7,151 nt of DNA from CAYMLQ01 sp964390795 (lineage in GTDB: Bacteria > Verrucomicrobiota > Kiritimatiellia > RFP12 > UBA1067): positions 1-7,151 of the forward strand of contig CAYMLQ010000319.1 of the NCBI GenBank assembly GCA_964390795.1, given 5' to 3'. Of the stretch, positions 1-5,640 are shown piece after piece (the first letter of the stretch is position 1; the number at the start of each line of letters is the position of its first letter). The notes under the pieces were generated by a model. That model saw only the letters and a list, made by a program, of their open reading frames with translations. It was not told the origin of the DNA and did not search any database. A program made the translations under genes and the position numbers.

Positions 1-145
1 CGTTCTTGCCGTGCGAAACGATCGACGCCACCAGCGGATAGGTCAGGCTCTGCGAGGCGGCCTGAATCAGCAGGGGAATATAGAATTTGGAGGCGCGCCA
101 CGGCGTGTACTCGGCGTCCGCGCCTGAAGAGCCTGTGAGGTGCAT
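1..145 (-). CDS. Probable multi-pass membrane protein, N-terminal fragment (flippase/MATE-like)
   Basis: This is the first 48 codons of a minus-strand gene that leaves the window at base 1. It begins MHLTGSSGADAEYTPWRASK and continues into a hydrophobic stretch, roughly residues 21-44 (FYIPLLIQAASQSLTYPLVA). A short polar start, then a positively charged residue and an amphipathic or transmembrane segment with a central Gln-Ser, resembles the first helix of MATE or polysaccharide-flippase family transporters. That resemblance is an inference from about 25 residues, and other membrane families are possible. ATG at 145 is preferred because the other nearby ATG (155) opens a frame rich in Arg without a hydrophobic segment. 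No clear Shine-Dalgarno sequence precedes it. It lies 67 bp downstream of the PBP1C stop in the same direction, so it could be co-transcribed or use the promoter-like sequence at 154-181. Confidence 0.5.
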   Translation of the reverse strand, partial: MHLTGSSGADAEYTPWRASKFYIPLLIQAASQSLTYPLVASIVSHGKN

Positions 146-153
146 GAGGGCTC

Positions 154-181
154 ATGATACCACGCCCCCCCGTAAAATCAA
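154..181 (-). promoter_or_regulatory. Possible sigma70-type promoter before the flippase-like gene
   Basis: On the minus strand TTGATT (181-176) is followed by a 16-nt spacer and TATCAT (159-154), close to the TTGACA/TATAAT consensus. Transcription would start near base 147, almost on the ATG at 145, which would give a leaderless or nearly leaderless message. The spacer contains a run of six or more G, unusual for a promoter. The assignment rests on the match alone. Confidence 0.25.
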
Positions 182-212
182 TCTGGCATGTGGTCCAAGG
201 ATGCGGGGCACC

Positions 213-2489
213 CTACTCCACCCGGACCGTGACCGTGGCTGAGGAACCGGATATATCGGAGCAGACGAACCGGTGCGTGCCTTGCTCCGGCGTCCAGAGG
301 AACGGCGTGCCGCACACTCCCGTCCCCTCCAGCGCGTCGTTGCGAAACCAGTAGAGCGGCGAGCCCGGAGCCGCTCCCGACACGTTGAAGACCACGTGCT
401 GGCCCTCCAGGCCCGCCACGAGCCGGTACACCGTGCCGTCCGCAGGCGCCACAATCCGCAGCCCGTTGCCCGCCGTAGGCGCGCTGGCCCCGCCGCGCGC
501 CTGAGTCTCCAGAAAGGCCGCGACCTCCGCTGGCCAGCGCGTCTGCACGTCACCGCGCCCGTCGCGCATGTGGACCGGACAAAGCCCGCATGACGAGCAC
601 TGATGCAGCGCCCAATCGGCCGTGCGGCGCTCGCAGAGCGGACCCGCCACGCGCCCTGACGCCGCGCACACCTCGCGCTCGACCACCGGCGCGGGCCTTG
701 CGTACCACGGAGCGCCGCCCGCCGGATACAGGTGGCGGATGATCTCCCACGCGACCGGCGCAGCGACTTTCTTCCCAACCAGCGTCTCGGAGCCTCGCCG
801 CCCGCTTTTGAAGCCGCACCACACCGCCACCACATACTCGGGGTTCCACGCCACGGTCCACGCGTCGCGGAACCCCGACGACGTGCCGGTCTTCCAGGCG
901 AAGCGCGGCAGCCCCGCGTCCGCCACATGCCCCACCGCGTCCCGCGCGCGCTCGCCGCCGCTCAGCGCCTCCGCCACGAGCCAGCAGGCGCCCTCAGAAA
1001 AAACCTTCCGCGTTTCTCCCGGGCGGACGGCTGGCGAGCCGCCTCTCTTCGCTTCGAACACGCGGCTCGTCTGCCATACCCCGCCCCGCGCCAGACACGC
1101 GTACGCGTTCGCCAATTCGATGAGGCGCACCGACCCGTTGCCCAGCACCAGCCCCAGCCCGTAGTGCTCAGCGGGCCGGTTCAGCGCGTCCAGGCCGAGC
1201 CGCCGCAGCGTCTCGTAGAGCAGTGGCTGGCCCACCCGCTCTTCCACCTCGATCGCCGGCAGGTTGAGCGAGAGGATCAGCGCCTCGCGCGCAGAGACCA
1301 GCCCCATGAACGCGCCCGAGAAGTTGAGCGGCGCATCGTTGCCGAAGCGGCGCGGCACGTCGGCCAGCACCCAGCCGGGCGTGAGCAGGCCGCGGTCCAT
1401 GGCCAGCGCGTAGGCGAAGGGCTTCAGCGTCGACCCCGCCGGTCGCGGAGAGGTCGCCGTGTTGACCTGCCCGTCGGGCCGTTTGAGATACTCTCCGGAG
1501 CAGGTCAGCGCGCGCACCGCGCCAGGTCCGACCTCCAGCACCACGGCCGCGACATCCACGCCGTACGCTTCGGCTTGTCGCGTGACCTGCCGCCGCACGG
1601 CCTCCTGCAAGGACGGGTCGAGCGTGGTCGTGTGATCGCCCGCATCGAGGGTCGCCGAATTCTGTACCCAATCGCAAAAGAACGGCTCCAGGAACGGCCG
1701 CGGCGCGCGGCGCAGCACCACCTCCTCGCGAACCGACTCCTCGCGTGCCCGCGCGCTGATCATCCCCAGTTGCGCCATCCGCTCCAGCACATACGCGCGC
1801 CGCCTTTTTGCGGCTTCCGAATAGCGGTCGGGACGGAAGCGCGTGGGCGACTGGAGCAGCCCCGCAAGCAGCGCCGCCTCACCGAGGTTGAGCTGTTGCG
1901 GCGCCTTGCCGAACCACCCCCAGGACGCGGCTTCGATGCCCACAAGGTTGGAGCCGAACGGCGCGCGGTTCAGGTATTGGCTGAGGATCTCCTCCTTTGT
2001 CCAAACGCGCTCGAGCCGCAGCGCCTGCACCGCCTCCACCGCCTTCCACTCCAGCGTGCGCGGGTGCGGGCTTATCAGCCGGACCGTCTGCATGGTGATG
2101 GTGGAGGCGCCCGAAACGCGCCGCCGCGTGGAGAGGTTCTGCCGCGCCGCACGCGCCAGAGCCAGGACGTCGGCGCCGCAGTGCGAGGCGAAGCGCTTGT
2201 CCTCGGCCGCGATCGCCGCCTTGACGATCCAATCGTCGAAGGAGGCGCGATAACAGGGCCGGCAGTCTTGATCGTTCGGCCCCAGCCCCACGCGAAGCAC
2301 CTGACCGGTGCGGTCCCGCAGGATCACTCCCGCCGGATAGCGCGCGGCGTCCTCCAGCGGCGGAGGGCAGCAGAACCAGACCACGACGACGACGCACGCG
2401 CCGGCCGCCGCCAGCCGCCCGAACCGCTTCGCCCACCGCCTGACACATCCCTGTTTCATAAGCCCGCTATTTTCCTTATAGAGGCTCAT
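213..2489 (-). CDS. pbpC: Penicillin-binding protein 1C (bifunctional glycosyltransferase/transpeptidase)
   Basis: This 758-residue class A penicillin-binding protein polymerises lipid II into glycan strands and cross-links the stem peptides, anchored in the inner membrane and facing the periplasm. Residues 12-25 are basic and about 26-41 form a signal anchor (GACVVVVVWF). The GT51 glycosyltransferase domain (about 55-225) shows EDKRF with the catalytic Glu96, STITMQ at 129-134, KEEILSQYLN, and EAALLAGLLQSP. The transpeptidase domain (about 290-590) has all three motifs: STLK with the acylated Ser353, SLN at 407-409 and KTG at 533-535. A BiPBP_C-type beta domain closes the protein (about 672-757), and that domain order plus the length (E. 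coli PBP1C is about 770) points to PBP1C rather than 1A or 1B. A cysteine-rich linker (C608, C619, C631, C634, C637) precedes it. The start at 2489 has GAGGGG 10 nt upstream; Met11 (2459) is an alternative that also keeps the basic/hydrophobic anchor. No intact gene lies upstream, so it appears to head its transcript. Confidence 0.95.
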   Translation of the reverse strand: MSLYKENSGLMKQGCVRRWAKRFGRLAAAGACVVVVVWFCCPPPLEDAARYPAGVILRDRTGQVLRVGLGPNDQDCRPCYRASFDDWIVKAAIAAEDKRFASHCGADVLALARAARQNLSTRRRVSGASTITMQTVRLISPHPRTLEWKAVEAVQALRLERVWTKEEILSQYLNRAPFGSNLVGIEAASWGWFGKAPQQLNLGEAALLAGLLQSPTRFRPDRYSEAAKRRRAYVLERMAQLGMISARAREESVREEVVLRRAPRPFLEPFFCDWVQNSATLDAGDHTTTLDPSLQEAVRRQVTRQAEAYGVDVAAVVLEVGPGAVRALTCSGEYLKRPDGQVNTATSPRPAGSTLKPFAYALAMDRGLLTPGWVLADVPRRFGNDAPLNFSGAFMGLVSAREALILSLNLPAIEVEERVGQPLLYETLRRLGLDALNRPAEHYGLGLVLGNGSVRLIELANAYACLARGGVWQTSRVFEAKRGGSPAVRPGETRKVFSEGACWLVAEALSGGERARDAVGHVADAGLPRFAWKTGTSSGFRDAWTVAWNPEYVVAVWCGFKSGRRGSETLVGKKVAAPVAWEIIRHLYPAGGAPWYARPAPVVEREVCAASGRVAGPLCERRTADWALHQCSSCGLCPVHMRDGRGDVQTRWPAEVAAFLETQARGGASAPTAGNGLRIVAPADGTVYRLVAGLEGQHVVFNVSGAAPGSPLYWFRNDALEGTGVCGTPFLWTPEQGTHRFVCSDISGSSATVTVRVE

Positions 2490-2591
2490 GTTACTGCCGC
2501 CCCTCGCTGATCGTCAACAGCCGTTTGGGTGCAGGGCGTAATCGGTTAGCCCGCCGCCCGGCGGAACGGGAGCAAACGAGGGGATCACTCA

Positions 2592-2626
2592 AACGCCGAA
2601 CGCCGAACAGCGAACGCCGAACGTTG
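2592..2626. repeat. Five-copy 7-nt tandem repeat (consensus AACGCCG)
   Basis: Five successive heptamers read AACGCCG, AACGCCG, AACAGCG, AACGCCG and AACGTTG. Three are identical and two differ at two positions each, so the array is partly eroded. It lies about 100 bp upstream of the PBP1C start, in the non-coding gap. The unit length of 7 rules out a simple codon repeat, and no function is evident. Confidence 0.8.
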
Positions 2627-2694
2627 AAGGTATAGGCAAGTGACAGGGGTATGCGAGAAGGGCGCGTTTCAGATGAAAGCGTGTCGCAAGACTG

Positions 2695-2718
2695 GGAGCG
2701 GGGACACTCCTGTCCCCG
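2695..2718 (+). repeat. REP-like palindrome 1 (GGAG tetranucleotide plus hairpin)
   Basis: A perfect 8-bp stem, CGGGGACA (2699-2706) with TGTCCCCG (2711-2718), closes a 4-nt loop CTCC. The tetranucleotide GGAG (2695-2698) sits directly 5' of the stem and is complementary to the loop. In known REP/RAYT systems, REP palindromes are preceded by GTAG or GGAG, which the transposase recognises. The lack of a following T-run argues against a Rho-independent terminator. The REP assignment is an inference from structure and from the RAYT remnant about 170 bp away. Confidence 0.5.
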
Positions 2719-2789
2719 AAACGTCGGCCAAGCGTCGCTCCGCAGGCGGTCGTCTCGTCGTAACCTGCGTACGTGTCGTGTCGCAACGG

Positions 2790-2815
2790 GTAGGGCGGGT
2801 TCCCCGTAACCCGCC
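2790..2815 (+). repeat. REP-like palindrome 2 (GTAG tetranucleotide plus hairpin)
   Basis: A perfect 8-bp stem, GGCGGGTT (2794-2801) with AACCCGCC (2808-2815), encloses the loop CCCCGT. GTAG (2790-2793) abuts the stem on its 5' side, the canonical arrangement of REP elements. The stem sequence differs from that of the hairpin at 2695-2718 while the layout and strand are the same, as expected for two REP subfamilies. It is followed by CGCCGG rather than a T-tract, so it is not a typical terminator. Confidence 0.5.
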
Positions 2816-2862
2816 GCCGGTCTCCTTACCCTCGTGAGGACGTATAGGGGTCGAGGGCGTAT

Positions 2863-2888
2863 AAAGGGGTCGCGACATCGAGACCTTT
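2863..2888 (-). repeat. Imperfect hairpin overlapping the transposase remnant's stop codon
   Basis: AAAGG (2864-2868 with flank) can pair with CCTTT (2884-2888) around an interior that includes the perfect 8-nt palindrome GTCGCGAC (2869-2876), with bulges. On the minus strand it starts at the stop of the RAYT remnant. It may be a terminal structure of the former element or an unrelated palindrome; the pairing is imperfect and no T-run follows. Confidence 0.3.
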
Positions 2889-3161
2889 CATTTCTCACTC
2901 ACGCCAATTTCAGCCGAGACCTTCCGAAAAATCGACTTCAGTTTCCGATCGCCTGGCAAGCGCTTTCTCATGCGCTGGAGCGCTTTGGAAGCGGCGGCCG
3001 ACCCTATGCCGGCAAACGCGGCCAGCTCCGGAATCGACAGCCCGCAATGAAATGCTCCCGGTCGCGGTCTACAGTAAAGATCTCCCTCCGCCCCATACCA
3101 TACCGCGCGTGGTGATAGGGTACCAGCCGCCCTCGACGTTGTGTCGGATCTGTCTTGCCAT
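2888..3161 (-). pseudogene. Degraded REP-associated tyrosine transposase (RAYT, IS200/Y1-like)
   Basis: The two ends of a RAYT survive but not its middle. From ATG at 3161 the frame reads MARQIRHNVEGGWY and then ITTRGM, the typical N-terminus of Y1-type REP transposases. A tandem duplication of 5 bp (CCATA on the plus strand, 3093-3102) then shifts the frame. Removing one copy restores GRREIF-TVDRDREHF, the expected continuation. Near 3045 the match jumps to a third frame that reads LSIPELAAFAG, then SKALQRMRKR and SIFRKVSAEIGVSEK, and stops with TGA at 2888-2890. This looks like the helix-rich C-terminal tail of the family. Only about 39 plus 50 residues remain, and the catalytic HUH and Tyr region is absent, so it cannot be an active enzyme. 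The family call comes from motif memory, not a search. Confidence 0.7.
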
Positions 3162-3297
3162 GTTCTAAATGTTGCAAAAGCGCCCACTCCAAAGCAAGCT
3201 TGTTTGTCTCGATGCTGGTGGGCTTGATACGCAGCACGTCCGCTGATCGTATTCATGAGGAACGTCCGGAATAGGAGACCGACAACCGGCGGTTAGC

Positions 3298-3339
3298 GGA
3301 TTAGGATTAGGATTAAGATTAAGATTAAGATTAAGATTA
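3298..3339. repeat. Hexamer tandem array (GGATTA)3(AGATTA)4
   Basis: Seven uninterrupted 6-nt units occur: three GGATTA (3298-3315) followed by four AGATTA (3316-3339). The single G-to-A change divides the array into two homogeneous blocks, as expected if the variant unit was itself amplified by slippage. The block is far more AT-rich than its surroundings. It lies about 190 bp upstream of the ppk1 start. If translated on the minus strand it gives Asn-Leu and Asn-Pro repeats, but that frame shows no other sign of coding. Confidence 0.9.
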
Positions 3340-3410
3340 AGAAGGGTATCCACCAACAGAACTGCCATGCGCCCGCCACGCCCCCCATCCGACAATCCGG
3401 TACTTCGTTC

Positions 3411-3439
3411 TTGCCCTTCAGCACCCATCGTTTTATTCT
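3411..3439 (+). promoter_or_regulatory. Possible sigma70-type promoter for ppk1
   Basis: TTGCCC (3411-3416) and TATTCT (3434-3439) are separated by 17 nt, each matching the consensus hexamer at four of six positions. The -10 region lies in a locally AT-rich stretch. Transcription would begin near 3446, leaving an untranslated leader of about 80 nt before the ATG at 3525. No operator or Pho-box-like direct repeat was recognised here. Confidence 0.3.
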
Positions 3440-3524
3440 TATTCATAAACACGGCACTAGACAGGGCAGGCCGTTCTGTACGTGACGCGTGCGGGCTCTC
3501 GGGATCCGAAAGTAGGGCTTTCTT

Positions 3525-5636
3525 ATGAAATGTGCTGCAGACCGATATTTCAACCGCGAGCTGAGCTGGCTGGCCTTTAATCAGCGTGTGCTGGATGAAG
3601 GGCTGAATGCGGACAATCCGCTGCTGGAGCGGCTCAAGTTCCTGGCGATCACGGCGTCTAACCTCGACGAGTTCTACATGGTGCGCGTCGGCGGGCTGAG
3701 GCTCCTGCTAGACGAGGGGCACCGGGCTCGCGACATCGCCGGCATGACCGTGCGGCAGCAGCTTCAGGCGGTTACGCAACGTATCCGGAGGATGGCGCTT
3801 TCGCAGTCCGCCTTGTACAAGAAACTGCGTCTGGCCTTGCTTGAGAAAGAGTTTCAGCTTCTGCCCGTTTCAGCCGTCAACGAGGCTCAGCGTAAGCTTT
3901 TGCAGCGGCGTTTCGAGGACGAGGTTCTGTCGCTCCTGACGCCGGTCTCGCTGGTCGAGGGGCGGCCCTACCGTCCTGCCAACCTGCTTATCCACATGGC
4001 GGTCCGGCTTGCGCCTGCGCCCGGCTCCGACGAGGAGCGCGTCGCGCTGTTGCCGCTGGGGCCGAACGTGAGCCGCTTTCTCCGCCTGCCCACCGCGTCC
4101 GGCGCCGCTTTTGTGCTGTTGGAGGAGGCGGTGGCCGAGTGGATCGGACGCTGGTTCGATGGCTATGAGGTGCTCGAATGCGTGCCGTTCCGCATCACGC
4201 GCAACGCCGACATCGAGCTGCGCGAGGATCTCGCGCCAGACCTCATGACCGGGATGCAGGAGCTGCTCGACGAGCGCAAGGAGACGGCGTGCATCCGCAT
4301 GGAGATCGGGCGGCGAGCCTCGCGGGGTCTGATCTCCTTCTTGGCGCGGCGCTTCCAACTGGAGCGCGGCGACATTTATCCCTCTGATGGACCGCTCGCG
4401 TTGCAGGCCTTCATGCGCCTGGCCTCCACCGACGGCTTCGAGTCGCTGAAAGACGAGCCTTGGCCCCCGCAGCCCTCGCCGCAAGTCGACCTCAAAGAGA
4501 GCCTCTTCGCTCAGCTCGTGACAGGTCCTATTTTGCTGCACCTGCCGTATGAGAGCTTCGATCCGGTAATCAAATTCGTTGAAGACGCCGCCGCCGACCC
4601 GGCCGTGCTCGCGATCAAGCAGGTGCTGTACCGGACCGCCGGCAGCAGCGCCATTGTGGAAGCGCTGATCCGCGCGGCGCAAGCGGGCAAACACGTGACG
4701 GTGCTCGTCGAACTCAAGGCGCGTTTCGACGAGGCGCGCAACATCACGCAGGCGCGGCGCCTGGAGCAGGCCGGCGCCGAGGTGATCTACGGCGTGCGCA
4801 ACCTGAAGACCCACGCCAAGGTCTGCCTCGTCGTGCGGCGCGAACCGCAGGGCATCGTGCGGTACACGCACTTCGGAACCGGCAATTACAACGAGACCAC
4901 GGCGCGGCTCTATGGCGATCTCGGCATCTTCACGAGTGACGTCGCCCTCGGCCATGACGCGGCGGCGTTCTTCAACGCGGTTGCTGGCTACTCGCAGCCG
5001 CAGAACCTGAATCTGCTGCGCATGTCGCCGTTCAACCTCCGCAGCTCGCTGCTGGAGTTGATCGATGTCGAGACGGCCCGAGCGGCGGCCGGCGAGAAAG
5101 CCGCGATTACGATCAAGGTGAACACCCTGACCGACGAGGAGATGATCGGGCACCTCTACCGGGCGTCGCAGGCGGGTGTCAAAGTACAGCTCAACGTGCG
5201 CGGCGTCTGCTGCCTGCGCCCGGGAGTAAAGGGGCTGAGCGAGAACATCACGGTCACGAGCATCATCGACCGCTTCCTCGAGCATGCCCGCATCTGCGCC
5301 TTTTACGACGGCGGCAGCGAAAAGGTCTACATCGCCAGCGCCGACTGGATGCCGCGGAACCTCGACCGGCGCGTCGAGCTGATGATCCCGATCCTCGACA
5401 AAGAGGCGCGGCGGCAGGTGCTAAAGATTCTGAAGGGCTATTTCAAAGACAATCAGAAGGCGAGCTGCTTGCGCTCCGACGGCACGTACGCGCGCGTGGA
5501 CAAGGTGCGTTCGCCTTACCGGAGTCAGGAAGAGCTGTACCGGCAAGCCTGCGAGGCCGCGCGGCGCAAGGAGCAGACCCGGCCCACGGTGCTGGAGCCC
5601 TACCGGGCGAAAGGTACGGCCTCGAAGCTGACGTGA
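3525..5636 (+). CDS. ppk1: Polyphosphate kinase 1
   Basis: This enzyme reversibly transfers the gamma-phosphate of ATP to a growing inorganic polyphosphate chain through a phosphohistidine intermediate. The 703 residues match the usual family length (about 690-730). The N domain (about 1-105) opens YFNRELSWLAFNQRVL and has SNLDEF with Asn46, equivalent to the ATP-contacting Asn of E. coli. The head domain spans about 110-305. The C1 domain contains Arg370 and Arg400 (LYRTAGSS, ELKARFDEARN), the Mg-phosphate ligands, and His430 in KTHAK, equivalent to the autophosphorylated His435 of E. coli. HFGTGNYNETTARLYGD follows. The C2 domain has the second histidine, His587 in RFLEHARI, and SADWMPRNLDRRVEL. 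All four residues sit at a constant offset of 5 from the E. coli numbering. AGGG lies 7 nt before the ATG. The gene stands alone, without an adjacent ppx, and ends 4 bp from the convergent prenyltransferase. Confidence 0.97.
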   Translation: MKCAADRYFNRELSWLAFNQRVLDEGLNADNPLLERLKFLAITASNLDEFYMVRVGGLRLLLDEGHRARDIAGMTVRQQLQAVTQRIRRMALSQSALYKKLRLALLEKEFQLLPVSAVNEAQRKLLQRRFEDEVLSLLTPVSLVEGRPYRPANLLIHMAVRLAPAPGSDEERVALLPLGPNVSRFLRLPTASGAAFVLLEEAVAEWIGRWFDGYEVLECVPFRITRNADIELREDLAPDLMTGMQELLDERKETACIRMEIGRRASRGLISFLARRFQLERGDIYPSDGPLALQAFMRLASTDGFESLKDEPWPPQPSPQVDLKESLFAQLVTGPILLHLPYESFDPVIKFVEDAAADPAVLAIKQVLYRTAGSSAIVEALIRAAQAGKHVTVLVELKARFDEARNITQARRLEQAGAEVIYGVRNLKTHAKVCLVVRREPQGIVRYTHFGTGNYNETTARLYGDLGIFTSDVALGHDAAAFFNAVAGYSQPQNLNLLRMSPFNLRSSLLELIDVETARAAAGEKAAITIKVNTLTDEEMIGHLYRASQAGVKVQLNVRGVCCLRPGVKGLSENITVTSIIDRFLEHARICAFYDGGSEKVYIASADWMPRNLDRRVELMIPILDKEARRQVLKILKGYFKDNQKASCLRSDGTYARVDKVRSPYRSQEELYRQACEAARRKEQTRPTVLEPYRAKGTASKLT

Positions 5637-5640
5637 GCCC

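Larger units (their letters stand above)
2490..2887. other. Non-coding gap with tandem and palindromic repeats
   Basis: No credible gene is seen in these 398 bases: open frames on both strands are Arg/Pro-rich and lack family motifs. The stretch holds the 7-nt tandem repeat (2592-2626) and two REP-like hairpins (2695-2718, 2790-2815). It also holds a small GC palindrome (CCGCC/GGCGG, 2551-2564) and an approximate direct repeat, CGTATA-GGGGTCG at 2841-2853 and CGTATAAAGGGGTCG at 2859-2873. It should include the promoter of the PBP1C gene, but I found no convincing -35/-10 pair for it. Confidence 0.6.
3162..3524. other. Non-coding gap upstream of ppk1 with hexamer array
   Basis: These 363 bases contain no convincing gene. 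They hold an imperfect palindrome at 3279-3299 (CCG..AACC-GGC-GGTT..CGG) with GGAG at 3274-3277 shortly before it, which merges into the hexamer array, and then a possible promoter for ppk1. A minus-strand open frame of about 30 codons (about 3166-3255) reads somewhat protein-like, but it has no family match I recognise and no start. Confidence 0.5.

Noticed and set aside
732..2510. 592-codon open frame on the plus strand
   Set aside because: It lies antisense to PBP1C, whose minus-strand frame has all catalytic motifs. The plus-strand product is Arg/His/Pro-rich with no motif, as expected from high GC.
2695..2815. The two strong hairpins as Rho-independent terminators
   Set aside because: Neither is followed by a T-run on either strand, and no intact gene ends immediately before them.
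2491..2898. 135-codon minus-strand frame upstream of PBP1C
   Set aside because: It is Arg-rich, spans the heptamer repeat and both hairpins, and shows no domain or codon-use signal.
3166..3255. Short minus-strand stretch reading LRIKPTSIETNKLALEWALL
   Set aside because: It looks mildly protein-like, but it is only about 30 codons, has no start after the preceding stop and matches no family I know. It is not strong enough to call a gene remnant.
3298..3339. Hexamer array as a CRISPR or telomere-like element
   Set aside because: The units are contiguous without spacers, which rules out CRISPR. Seven internal copies in a bacterial gap between genes do not support a telomere.
3165..3452. 95-codon minus-strand frame through the hexamer array, giving (Asn-Leu)n(Asn-Pro)n
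   Set aside because: The repeat is a by-product of hexamer DNA, which stays open in any frame free of stops. The flanking residues match nothing, and the 3' part runs out of frame over the RAYT start.
3870..5285. 471-codon open frame on the minus strand
   Set aside because: It is antisense to ppk1, which carries all conserved residues. The product is Arg/Glu/His-rich low-complexity sequence without domains.
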